This document shows positions 1 to 6,832 of a stretch of DNA of 56,495 nt, one piece after another. Source of the stretch: a virus; the IMG/VR virus record IMGVR_UViG_3300021962_000129, positions 1 through 56,495 of that record; one strand, 5' to 3'. A program made the position numbers and the translations under genes. The notes beneath the pieces are model-generated. The model made no database searches, was not told the DNA's origin, and was given only the letters and a program-made list of their open reading frames with translations. The first letter of the stretch is position 1. Each line of letters begins with the position of its first letter.

Positions 1-4
1 ATTC

Positions 5-1042
5 TTAATGAAGATCTTTCTGAGTTTCATTCTTTAGTAGCTCTAAGCCCTTTCTTAAATCGGCTTCTGGAATACTAGTCTTCTGCTCACTGATGTACTT
101 ATCAATAATATCGTCAGTAAGCTCAGTCAATGTTTCTGGAGTATAATAGCTCGATTGATTTACTTTATCATCTAAGAAAGGAAGATATTTCATATCAACA
201 AACTTTACTTTGTATTCTTCTAGAAGTTTCTTTCTCAGATCTAGTGTATCAAATCCATCTAACTTAGACAACAATACTCTAAGTATTGTAAAATACTTGG
301 TATCATTGATAAAGTCTTTGTTTGCTTCCAAAGCCTCTAAAGGAAACGTTAGATACCTTGGGCCAAAGTTAATAGGTTTTAGTTCAATCTTCCTATTGTG
401 ATCGATGATTGCATACTGATGTGAGTAATCTACTTCTTGAAAACAAGTTGAGTAAGGTGTACCGAGAACAATTATATTACCCTTCTTGTCTGGCTTGTGA
501 ATGTGACCTAAGATAGTAGTGCAATCAAAATCCTCTGGGCTTATCTTAAAGTCTTCTTCTCCAGCAGTGTTTAAACATCCCTCAAATCCAAAATGACCAA
601 AAATAATTGTATTACTATTAATCATATTCATTTTTCTGAATTGATTAATTGTAGATAAAATTAATAATTCTTCTTCGTAATGAGGAATAAACAAATAGTT
701 TAATCCTGTTACAAATTTATTAGAATCTACAACAGTTACTCTACCTCTATCGAAAATACTTAAAGCGGTAATGCAAGTATCACCCTTTGTAGCTGAATCA
801 TGATTACCTCTTAATAAATAAATAGAAGTTATACTTGGTAACAAAGATATATTATCAAGAAGCTTATTAAGTTCAATAAGTGTTGCTGGGTCGGGCTTCC
901 TAAATTGAAAAATGTCACCTAGAAAAACCACGAAGGAAGGCTTTTCTAGGTGAACTATATCTTCAATACACTTACGTTGAGCTTCTAGGTAACCTTTGTA
1001 TTTATCTTCTAAATGTAGGTCACCTATTACTAGTGTCTTCAT
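5..1042 (-). CDS. gp47: SbcD/Mre11-family nuclease subunit (T4 gp47-like)
   Basis: A calcineurin-like metallophosphoesterase of 345 aa, close to the length of T4 gp47 (about 340). All the Mre11/SbcD metal-binding motifs are visible: GDLH (D8, H10), GD (D43), GNHD (79-82), GH (149-150) and GHIH (179-182). Family knowledge: the protein pairs with an SbcC/gp46 ATPase to process DNA ends for recombination-dependent replication and to degrade host DNA. No gp46 partner is in the window; it may lie beyond the left edge, which is downstream of this gene. The start codon overlaps the stop of the preceding gene (ATGA), which suggests translational coupling. The C-terminal third has no motif I recognise. 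Confidence 0.85.
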   Translation of the reverse strand: MKTLVIGDLHLEDKYKGYLEAQRKCIEDIVHLEKPSFVVFLGDIFQFRKPDPATLIELNKLLDNISLLPSITSIYLLRGNHDSATKGDTCITALSIFDRGRVTVVDSNKFVTGLNYLFIPHYEEELLILSTINQFRKMNMINSNTIIFGHFGFEGCLNTAGEEDFKISPEDFDCTTILGHIHKPDKKGNIIVLGTPYSTCFQEVDYSHQYAIIDHNRKIELKPINFGPRYLTFPLEALEANKDFINDTKYFTILRVLLSKLDGFDTLDLRKKLLEEYKVKFVDMKYLPFLDDKVNQSSYYTPETLTELTDDIIDKYISEQKTSIPEADLRKGLELLKNETQKDLH

Positions 1043-1410
1043 GAATGTGTCTCTAACACATGTGTAAGCTTAACGGTAATTACATCCATCTCTGAATCAA
1101 TAGCTCCCACATAAGGAGTATTATTTCCTACTGCTGTTCTAAGTTGATGATCATTCTTCATGATATCAACCCACTTGATGATGCAAAACTCAGTCCCTGC
1201 TCTCCTAGAAAACTTATCCTTAGGATGGCAAGTAGAGGATACTACAATGCCCGTGTCTGTATCGAAAAGGACAGTGTGCCCACCATAGTCGGTGAATTTG
1301 TTTCCGTTCCTATTCCGAAAATGCCGGAGTTTGATGAGCCGTTGTGTGATTGGTTGATCACCCATCGTATTGAACTTAACGAGAATCGAGCCCGCTTTAT
1401 AGTTTTTCAT
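1039..1410 (-). CDS. Hypothetical protein, 123 aa
   Basis: Not recognised. A small, mostly beta-type protein with no signal peptide or membrane segment and no obvious catalytic motif. It sits between thyX (14-nt overlap at its start) and the gp47-like gene (4-nt ATGA overlap at its end), so the three are almost certainly one transcript. An ORF on the opposite strand over 1144-1416 is a shadow with no ribosome-binding site or recognisable content. The context suggests nucleotide or DNA metabolism, but the sequence itself gives no function. Confidence 0.6.
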   Translation of the reverse strand: MKNYKAGSILVKFNTMGDQPITQRLIKLRHFRNRNGNKFTDYGGHTVLFDTDTGIVVSSTCHPKDKFSRRAGTEFCIIKWVDIMKNDHQLRTAVGNNTPYVGAIDSEMDVITVKLTHVLETHS

Positions 1411-2158
1411 AATTAATTCCTATCTGTTGAAGATCTTCCTGCATCAAATTATAGATGCCCTCTGCATACTTGCGAATCTCAAATTGAGCATCCCGTGTCA
1501 ATCTTTGATTCAAGAAATGTATAACAGATTGTAGCGAACAAGTCCAGTATGCTTCAGAGTAAATATTCTGAGGTAGTATCATTCTAGCAATCTCTTTAGC
1601 TACACCAGTCTTAATAAGTCCCTCATAGATTGAATAGGCTTTATCAACGGCATGAGCCATCTGATTTAAATTATATTCAACTGGACCAATGTAGAACTTT
1701 TCCTCTGAAGTTTGTTTGTTTCCATGAGGAGGGTTGCCTCTAAGTTTAGTAGGAAAATAGAACTCTGGCTTTAGTTCTACATACCTACCGGATATCTCAT
1801 TCCAAGAGCAACCCTTATCGTCATCGTAAAAATGGTCGATAATATCTAAGCTAACGTCCTGACCGTTAACTTCAAAGGTCTTCCATACAGACCCTACCTG
1901 ATACTTCATCCACTGACGAAATACAAATAAGGGAGCTTTAATGTGAAATGTATAAAACGAGTGCCTAAAAGGACTTGTATGACCGTTTTCCCACAAGAAA
2001 GTTGTCAGTCTCTTATCTTTTTCGTCAAACTGATCCCTAGACTTATTATATGATATACGAGCAGAATTAACTACCTTAAGTGGTGTGTTATTCTGCATCT
2101 TATCAACTAAAGATACAAACCCTATATTATCCTCAAATGTAAATACTTTTTTATTCAT
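1397..2158 (-). CDS. thyX: Flavin-dependent thymidylate synthase ThyX
   Basis: ThyX makes dTMP from dUMP using FAD, NADPH and methylene-tetrahydrofolate. Family marks are clear: the 'HTSPFRHSFYTF' segment at 60-71, the first half of the ThyX signature as RQWMKYQVG at 81-89, the second half as SWNEISGRY at 118-126, and the C-terminal 'RLTRDAQFEIR' block that carries a substrate-binding Arg. Odd points: the canonical signature RHRxxSxNExSxRY is split by about 28 residues (90-117), and the usual RHR reads KYQ. Length is 253 aa, typical for phage ThyX. It starts 20 nt from a divergent plus-strand gene. It probably boosts thymidylate supply for replication. Confidence 0.9.
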   Translation of the reverse strand: MNKKVFTFEDNIGFVSLVDKMQNNTPLKVVNSARISYNKSRDQFDEKDKRLTTFLWENGHTSPFRHSFYTFHIKAPLFVFRQWMKYQVGSVWKTFEVNGQDVSLDIIDHFYDDDKGCSWNEISGRYVELKPEFYFPTKLRGNPPHGNKQTSEEKFYIGPVEYNLNQMAHAVDKAYSIYEGLIKTGVAKEIARMILPQNIYSEAYWTCSLQSVIHFLNQRLTRDAQFEIRKYAEGIYNLMQEDLQQIGINYEKL

Positions 2159-2178
2159 ATAACCTACATATATTTGGT

Positions 2179-2502
2179 ATGATTAATGTTAAGTTTCTAA
2201 AAGAATGTTTCAGGCAATGCCTATTTCAACATTTAGACGAGGTTAGTCTGGCTGTTGGTAGGGGAGAAAAATTACCTGCCAGCAAAGGTGCTGGATTAAC
2301 AGCCAAAGGTCGTGCTAAATATAATAGAGCACACGGATCTAATTTAAAAGCTCCTGTTACGGGTAAAGTTAAAAAAGGTAGTAAAGCAGCTAAAAGACGT
2401 AAATCTTTTTGCGCTAGAATGCGTGGAGTTGTAAAGAAGTCCAAAAATGCCGAAAGAGCACGCGCCTCGCTTAGACGTTGGAAGTGTGGTGGAGTTAAGT
2501 AG
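2179..2502 (+). CDS. DUF6321-like basic protein
   Basis: A 107-aa, strongly Lys/Arg-rich protein. The blocks 'GAGLTAKGRAKYNRAHGSNL' (37-56), 'RRKSFCARMRG' (73-83) and 'SLRRWKC' (97-103) match my memory of the DUF6321 family, which is common in phages and some bacteria and has no known function. The charge suggests nucleic-acid binding; that is inference. It lies on the strand opposite its neighbours, diverges from thyX and ends with an 8-nt tail-to-tail overlap with the polymerase core gene. I see no strong Shine-Dalgarno before the ATG, so initiation may be weak. Confidence 0.75.
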   Translation: MINVKFLKECFRQCLFQHLDEVSLAVGRGEKLPASKGAGLTAKGRAKYNRAHGSNLKAPVTGKVKKGSKAAKRRKSFCARMRGVVKKSKNAERARASLRRWKCGGVK

Positions 2503-3577
2503 ACTCAAATTCTACCTCCTCTCCCACCCCAAACGAAGGTCCTACAAGAACTTCAATTTCCAGTGGGACACTAAAGCTAAATCCAAATTTCTCACGAATG
2601 TAAGGGTACTCAGTCATTTCATGATGCAAGACTTTAAGAACTTTCTTAGTCTCGTCTTTTGGACAGATAATTTCTACAGAGTCGTGGACTGTAGCAACGA
2701 TCTTAGCCTTGAAACCATTCTCCTTAAATCGTTTATTCAATCCAAGGATGCAGCTAAGAATTGTATCACTGGCTGCGGATTGAACAGTAAAATTTAGTCC
2801 CTGTCTAAGTGCTTGCTTTTGGACTGACTCAACGCGAGCATTAATGTTAGGAAGGTTCCTACGCCTACCGAAGATAGTGTAAGCATAACCTCTTTGCCTA
2901 ATATGCTCGAAAACGTGTTCCATGTAGCTTGGAACACCCGGAAAAGCTGCCATCCATCCATTGATAATCTCCGCTGCTCTCTTCTGAGGAATTCCCCTCT
3001 TACGAGCAAGGGTATAGTCTGACCCACCGTATACCACCAAGAAGGAAACTTCTTTTGCAATCTGCCTCTCCTCCTTAGTGATCTTGTCCATAGGCTTTCC
3101 AAATGTTACAGATGCAGAGTAAGTATGCAAATCCATACCTTCTTTAAAAGCCCGAGCCATGTTTCTTTCTCTGGCTAGGTGAGCCAAGATACGGAGTTCC
3201 ATGCTTTTCATGTCAGCGGTAATAAAATCCCAACCTTCAGGAGCTACTACATAACTTCTAATATTTACTGCACCACCTTCTCGGGGTAGAGTATGGAAGG
3301 AAACTCCCATCGTCTCATCAGCAGAGTACCCTGCATTAGACAGTCGGCCTGTGGCTGTACCATCAAGACGATAATCTACATAAATCTTATTATGTTTATT
3401 ATACTTGATAGCTGTATCCACACTTTTGATGTAAGTGTTGTATAACTTCTCTTCGGATCTAAGCTCTAAAAATTGAGTAATGAAATCCTGAATTTTAATA
3501 AGCTCTGCATCGGACTTCTGAGCTAGCACACTGGCACTGATGAGCTTATTTTGTTCTTCTTGCGTTCTTTTTCCCAT
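2495..3577 (-). CDS. Family A DNA polymerase, polymerase core (third part of a split enzyme)
   Basis: A 360-aa protein holding the whole palm/fingers core of a Pol I-type polymerase: 'TATGRLS' at 74-80, motif A 'ADMKSMELRILAHLA' with catalytic D122, motif B with R161, K165, F169 and Y173 in the same spacing as E. coli R754/K758/F762/Y766, and motif C 'VATVHDS' with H288-D289. The residue after motif C HD is Ser where Glu is usual. The N-terminal thumb and exonuclease regions are missing here but are encoded by the two genes just upstream. The start overlaps the preceding ORF by 32 nt in another frame. An AGGGA about 5 nt before the ATG gives it its own ribosome-binding site, so it is probably made as a separate subunit. 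Confidence 0.88.
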   Translation of the reverse strand: MGKRTQEEQNKLISASVLAQKSDAELIKIQDFITQFLELRSEEKLYNTYIKSVDTAIKYNKHNKIYVDYRLDGTATGRLSNAGYSADETMGVSFHTLPREGGAVNIRSYVVAPEGWDFITADMKSMELRILAHLARERNMARAFKEGMDLHTYSASVTFGKPMDKITKEERQIAKEVSFLVVYGGSDYTLARKRGIPQKRAAEIINGWMAAFPGVPSYMEHVFEHIRQRGYAYTIFGRRRNLPNINARVESVQKQALRQGLNFTVQSAASDTILSCILGLNKRFKENGFKAKIVATVHDSVEIICPKDETKKVLKVLHHEMTEYPYIREKFGFSFSVPLEIEVLVGPSFGVGEEVEFEST

Positions 3578-4094
3578 TAGATTCCCTACGAGCTATTTCA
3601 TCCTTGATCTGAGTTAATAATAGATCCAATGCCTCAAAAGAGGTAGATGGTTGTCCTTTATCAGTAAAGATTGGTGGATACAAGTGAAAACCATAATTTT
3701 CAGTATCTTCAATCCAATCTTTCTCACTTTTGATTAGTGAATAGAATACTCTAATTAGATCTTGAGTAGATCCCATGTTCATATCTTTCTTTACTTCCGA
3801 GAAAGAATACAAAGCATCTTCGGTATCTATAATTTTATCTTTGAGTTGCTTTCCTAGGACCTTTAGCTGATCTTCAGAAATAATAAGTCCATCAAGCTCG
3901 ACCTCGGTAAAAAAAGTGATGGCTGGAGCCATCAAACTTTCATACACCTTAATCATTTCTAACTGACTTAGCTTATCATTAAGTACTTCATAAGATTTAT
4001 AGGTAAAGTAGCTATCCAGAGCGTTACCTTTAGCCATTTCAGCTAAAGGCATATCACCCCATACAATCGATTTTGGATTAGTTACTGTTAACAT
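3546..4094 (-). CDS. Family A DNA polymerase, exo III plus thumb segment (second part of a split enzyme)
   Basis: 182 aa. Residues 16-38 ('LAEMAKGNALDSYFTYKSYE') match the Exo III region of Pol I-type 3'-5' exonucleases, with D27 as the likely metal ligand and Gly23 where Tyr is usual. The rest corresponds to the linker and thumb, ending in a 'GQPSTSFEALDLLL' stretch that normally precedes the polymerase core in an unbroken enzyme. Exo I and Exo II are in the gene upstream and the core is in the gene downstream. The start overlaps the upstream stop (TAATG) and has no good Shine-Dalgarno, which points to termination-reinitiation. It ends 32 nt inside the core gene, in a different frame. Confidence 0.75.
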   Translation of the reverse strand: MLTVTNPKSIVWGDMPLAEMAKGNALDSYFTYKSYEVLNDKLSQLEMIKVYESLMAPAITFFTEVELDGLIISEDQLKVLGKQLKDKIIDTEDALYSFSEVKKDMNMGSTQDLIRVFYSLIKSEKDWIEDTENYGFHLYPPIFTDKGQPSTSFEALDLLLTQIKDEIARRESNGKKNARRTK

Positions 4095-5125
4095 TAGGAT
4101 GCAAGCTCATGAGGGAAATAATAGTTGACGAGATCCTTGAGAGACTTAGGAAGGTTCTCATCCACAAGATGCTGCATAATCTTAGTATCCCATACATTGA
4201 TCATTTCTCCAACGCCAGCACGCTTAAAGAACTTTAAGTCGAATTTTGCATTGTGTAGGATCTTTCTGACGGGCGATGCAAAGACCTTACTCATGAAAGA
4301 AACTATCTCTGCCCTATCAACATCATTAAAGGGTGTTTCCTTATGATGGAATGGGATCACATAATTTTGATACTTTCCATTAGACTTAAAAGTTAATGCA
4401 ATCGTGAGAAGCTTGTCCGTAAGAAAGTTCAAACCCGTAGTCTCAGTATCAATAGCTATGAAACCTGAATCTAATGGAAAGGGTATGGATTTCAGCTTAC
4501 TAATAGAGTCCACAAGAGTATAACTGAAACCAGAAGTATTAACTTTCTTAAGTACGAATTCATTGACGGCATTCTCGATATCGGTTTGAAATAGGTAGCG
4601 GTTCTTTGGTTCGACGAGGACTTGGTATGGGTGGTAGATGGGGATAAGAGTGTATTCATGTCCTAATTCCGTTTTTAAGGGCATAGAACGCCCTCTCTTC
4701 TGCTCAATTCCAGTCTTCTTGGTTAGCATCACAAGGGGCAAATTACCACACCCAAAAACGATTCTGGGCTTTACTTTGTCTATGGTAGCTTCAAGATGCT
4801 TACGACAGATATCTTTATCCTGCTTAGACATATCATCAATCTTGACCCTAGGGCACTTAACTGCAGCGGTAAACTGAACTTTATCCAATATCTTACCAAA
4901 GCCACAGGACCCAAACACATCTAAAATAAGATCGATATCATCGTCTGTAAAGGGGGCCACGCCTCCATCGGATTGCATCTTAAAGGAGTCTGAGACCATT
5001 AAAATCTCAGACTCATGAAGTTCATTATAATCCATAATGGAATGCATTGGAAGGTTCTTTCCAAGAATGGAGCAACCTTTGCAACCATCATAAGTTATTT
5101 CGTACAAGTCTTTTAGAGAGTTCAT
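4094..5125 (-). CDS. UDG-like domain fused to 3'-5' exonuclease (first part of a split family A polymerase)
   Basis: 343 aa with two domains. Residues 10-190 look like a type-4/5 uracil-DNA glycosylase fold: C15-x2-C18 and C91-x15-C107 match the [4Fe-4S] cysteine spacing, and 'IYHPYQVL' (H165) matches the C-terminal active-site loop. The usual GExPG loop reads 'VSDSFKMQSDG', so glycosylase activity is uncertain. Residues 220-335 are the DnaQ-like exonuclease: Exo I 'AIDTETTGL' (D226, E228) and Exo II 'HNAKFDLKFF' (N292, D296). Exo III is in the next ORF. A UDG-like front end on a family A polymerase is known from SPO1-type phages. Transcribed divergently from the sigma-like gene, with only 14 nt between the starts. 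Confidence 0.82.
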   Translation of the reverse strand: MNSLKDLYEITYDGCKGCSILGKNLPMHSIMDYNELHESEILMVSDSFKMQSDGGVAPFTDDDIDLILDVFGSCGFGKILDKVQFTAAVKCPRVKIDDMSKQDKDICRKHLEATIDKVKPRIVFGCGNLPLVMLTKKTGIEQKRGRSMPLKTELGHEYTLIPIYHPYQVLVEPKNRYLFQTDIENAVNEFVLKKVNTSGFSYTLVDSISKLKSIPFPLDSGFIAIDTETTGLNFLTDKLLTIALTFKSNGKYQNYVIPFHHKETPFNDVDRAEIVSFMSKVFASPVRKILHNAKFDLKFFKRAGVGEMINVWDTKIMQHLVDENLPKSLKDLVNYYFPHELAS

Positions 5126-5139
5126 CTATAATTAATGTA

Positions 5140-5487
5140 ATGCCTAATTACATTGATAATAAGAAATTTGAGAAGCTAATTAAAGAGCACTGTAAAGGTC
5201 GGCGCAAGAACGAGGCAGAACTATTCCACCTGTTCGACCTTCTTATTTCCAATATCATAGACTCTTTTCACTTCAAAGTCGATAAGGAAGATGCAAAACA
5301 AGAGTGTTTTGTTCTAGTACTAAAAACGCTTAAGAACTTTAAGCCTTCTCAAGGCAGCGCATTTAATTATTTTACGACAATAATCGTTAATAATCTCAAA
5401 CTAATTTTTACTAAACGTAAAAAATATTCTGAGAAAATTAACGATTACTTTGAGATTAAGTACGGTCAGAGTCCTAGTTCTCTGTAG
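5140..5487 (+). CDS. gp55: Late sigma factor, gp55-like (putative)
   Basis: 115 aa from the ATG at 5140. An in-frame ATG at 5047 would run back into the divergent polymerase gene, so I reject it. The central part, 'DAKQECFVLVLKTLKNF' followed by 'SAFNYFTTIIVNNLKLI', resembles sigma-70 region 2 as found in T4 gp55-type late factors: core-RNAP-binding and -10-recognition helices without regions 1, 3 and 4. T4 gp55 is about 185 aa, so this one is short. Family knowledge: gp55 recognises TATAAATA late promoters, and one exact copy lies at 20291-20298. It overlaps the 3' end of the facing gene by 22 nt. Alternative: an unrelated helical DNA-binding protein. Confidence 0.62.
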   Translation: MPNYIDNKKFEKLIKEHCKGRRKNEAELFHLFDLLISNIIDSFHFKVDKEDAKQECFVLVLKTLKNFKPSQGSAFNYFTTIIVNNLKLIFTKRKKYSEKINDYFEIKYGQSPSSL

Positions 5488-5816
5488 ATATCACCGTTAT
5501 TTAGATGAACTTGAACATTGTTATCTTTAACAGTTACTAAAGTTGGGACTCTTGTAAGTTTAGACTTTATGTCCAATGCTTCTCTCATCATTTGAGTCCC
5601 ATCAGGAGTATCCCAAGTGCTTACAACAAAAACATCTCTTGTTGCAACTGGATCTTTATCTGACATAGACTCTAAAGTCTTCAACAAATTTTTACAAACT
5701 TCATCCCAATCTGAAACAATTAAAAAAGTAGACTTAATTTCTTTAGTGGCTAGATTGTCTAAAACCCTCTCTAAAGAATCGTGGTTTCTAAGATAACGAA
5801 TGTTAAAATTGATCAT
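5466..5816 (-). CDS. Thioredoxin-fold-like small protein (putative)
   Basis: 116 aa. The pattern of beta strand ('FLIVSD'), helix with a single Cys41, strand ('DVFVVSTWDT'), helix, then 'RVPTLVTV' with a likely cis-Pro at 91, resembles a thioredoxin fold. There is no CxxC, so it would not be a normal redox enzyme; the fold could serve as a binding module. This is a weak assignment from pattern only. It sits 4 nt after the gene upstream (5821-6282) and converges on the sigma-like gene with a 22-nt overlap. Confidence 0.5.
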   Translation of the reverse strand: MINFNIRYLRNHDSLERVLDNLATKEIKSTFLIVSDWDEVCKNLLKTLESMSDKDPVATRDVFVVSTWDTPDGTQMMREALDIKSKLTRVPTLVTVKDNNVQVHLNNGDIYRELGL

Positions 5817-5820
5817 TATT

Positions 5821-6282
5821 TCACTGAACTACTGGTGGCTGATCTGAATTTGGCTTCTTTTCGCCTTCTTCAGTTGAGTCTTTAACCTCAACAATACCAT
5901 TATCCAAAAGATCTTGATCTGTAGGCATCTCTGGTACAATTATTGAGTCTGTGGCATCTTGAGTTGAGTTTCCGTAAAGCTCCTTCTCAAGTTTTTCAAT
6001 GTCCACACCTTGTTCAAGGAGTTGCTTCCTAACATTCTCATCCTTAAGAGATTGCTTCGCCATCTCTGCTAGTTGATTGTTAAGGGCACCAACTCCGTTG
6101 AAGAATACTTGCTTATAGAAAGTATCCTCATCAACTTGAGGTGGCTTAATTTGACTTGTCCAATTTTTTAAAGCTTGTGCTTCGTCTTCAGAAAATTTAA
6201 TTGTTACTTTCATACGTCCTCTAGTTCTATATTCAATTTTGGCTTTAGCCTTATTACTATTTAGATAAAGCTTTTTACCCAT
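5821..6282 (-). CDS. Hypothetical protein, 153 aa
   Basis: Not recognised. The N-terminal 20 residues are basic (Lys/Arg-rich), the middle is helical ('LKDENVRKQLLEQGVDIEKLEKELYG'-type pattern, about 80-105), and the last 45 residues are acidic, Pro/Ser/Gln-rich and likely disordered. No signal peptide or membrane segment. It is transcribed divergently from the nuclease gene at 6314, with starts about 30 nt apart, and co-transcribed with the thioredoxin-like gene. Confidence 0.6.
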   Translation of the reverse strand: MGKKLYLNSNKAKAKIEYRTRGRMKVTIKFSEDEAQALKNWTSQIKPPQVDEDTFYKQVFFNGVGALNNQLAEMAKQSLKDENVRKQLLEQGVDIEKLEKELYGNSTQDATDSIIVPEMPTDQDLLDNGIVEVKDSTEEGEKKPNSDQPPVVQ

Positions 6283-6313
6283 GATTCTCTATGATAGTAA
6301 AAGTGGTGAAATT

Positions 6314-6832
6314 ATGGAAGACAATTTTGATTTTTCGAGCTTAAAAAAGAAGAAACGTAAGAACAGTCGTACAAAAGGTAATGCGTTTGAAAGAAAAGTT
6401 TGCGCTTTGCTGAACGAAAGATTTGAAACTACAGATTTTAACAGGTCTCCGGGTTCGGGCGCGTTTGCTAATACACATAGGCTACCAGATCACTTAAAAG
6501 TTTACGGGGATCTTATCGTCCCTCAGGGGTTTCAATATATTATTGAATGTAAGAAAGGATATAATAAAGTAGGGTTAGGAAGCTTATTTAATACTAAATC
6601 AGAGTTCTATGATTTTATCAACCAAGCCAAGAGAGATGCAAGCAAAATCTCAAAAAAATGGATGGTTATTTTTCAACAAGACAGAAAAGATACACTTGCA
6701 ATATTTGAAGATTTATATTTAAAACATACAGCTAAAGATGTTACTTATTTAAATTTTAACAATAGCAGTTTGTTAGTTATGAGGCTGGAAGATCTGTTAA
6801 AAATTACTACTAGAGATTTTTGGTTTAGCTAA
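6314..6832 (+). CDS. PD-(D/E)xK endonuclease, Holliday-junction-resolvase-like
   Basis: 172 aa from the ATG at 6314, which has a GGTGA Shine-Dalgarno 5 nt upstream. An in-frame ATG at 6281 overlaps the divergent gene's own start and is less likely. Catalytic pattern: 'KGNAFERKV' (E26), 'GDLIVP' (D66), 'IIECKKG' (E78, K80), i.e. E...D-x11-E-x-K, as in archaeal Hjc and related phage resolvases. The basic N terminus (10-22) suits DNA binding. Likely role: resolving branched or packaged-DNA intermediates. Other PD-(D/E)xK nucleases cannot be excluded. It ends with an 8-nt convergent overlap with the 896-aa gene. Confidence 0.7.
   Translation: MEDNFDFSSLKKKKRKNSRTKGNAFERKVCALLNERFETTDFNRSPGSGAFANTHRLPDHLKVYGDLIVPQGFQYIIECKKGYNKVGLGSLFNTKSEFYDFINQAKRDASKISKKWMVIFQQDRKDTLAIFEDLYLKHTAKDVTYLNFNNSSLLVMRLEDLLKITTRDFWFS

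Noticed and set aside
1808-1891. Intein in ThyX
   Set aside because: About 28 residues with no splicing motifs; far below any intein length.
2226-2797. ORFs opposite the DUF6321-like gene and polymerase core (2226-2444 minus; 2447-2797 plus)
   Set aside because: No ribosome-binding site or recognisable content; fully covered by genes with clear motifs.
3546-3577. Programmed frameshift joining the middle and core polymerase ORFs
   Set aside because: The shift needed is +1, the A-rich stretch is not in a -1 slippery phase, and the core has its own ATG and Shine-Dalgarno.
5047-5139. Longer start for the sigma-like gene
   Set aside because: The added 31 codons lie inside the divergent polymerase gene and look unlike a sigma N terminus; the ATG at 5140 clears it.
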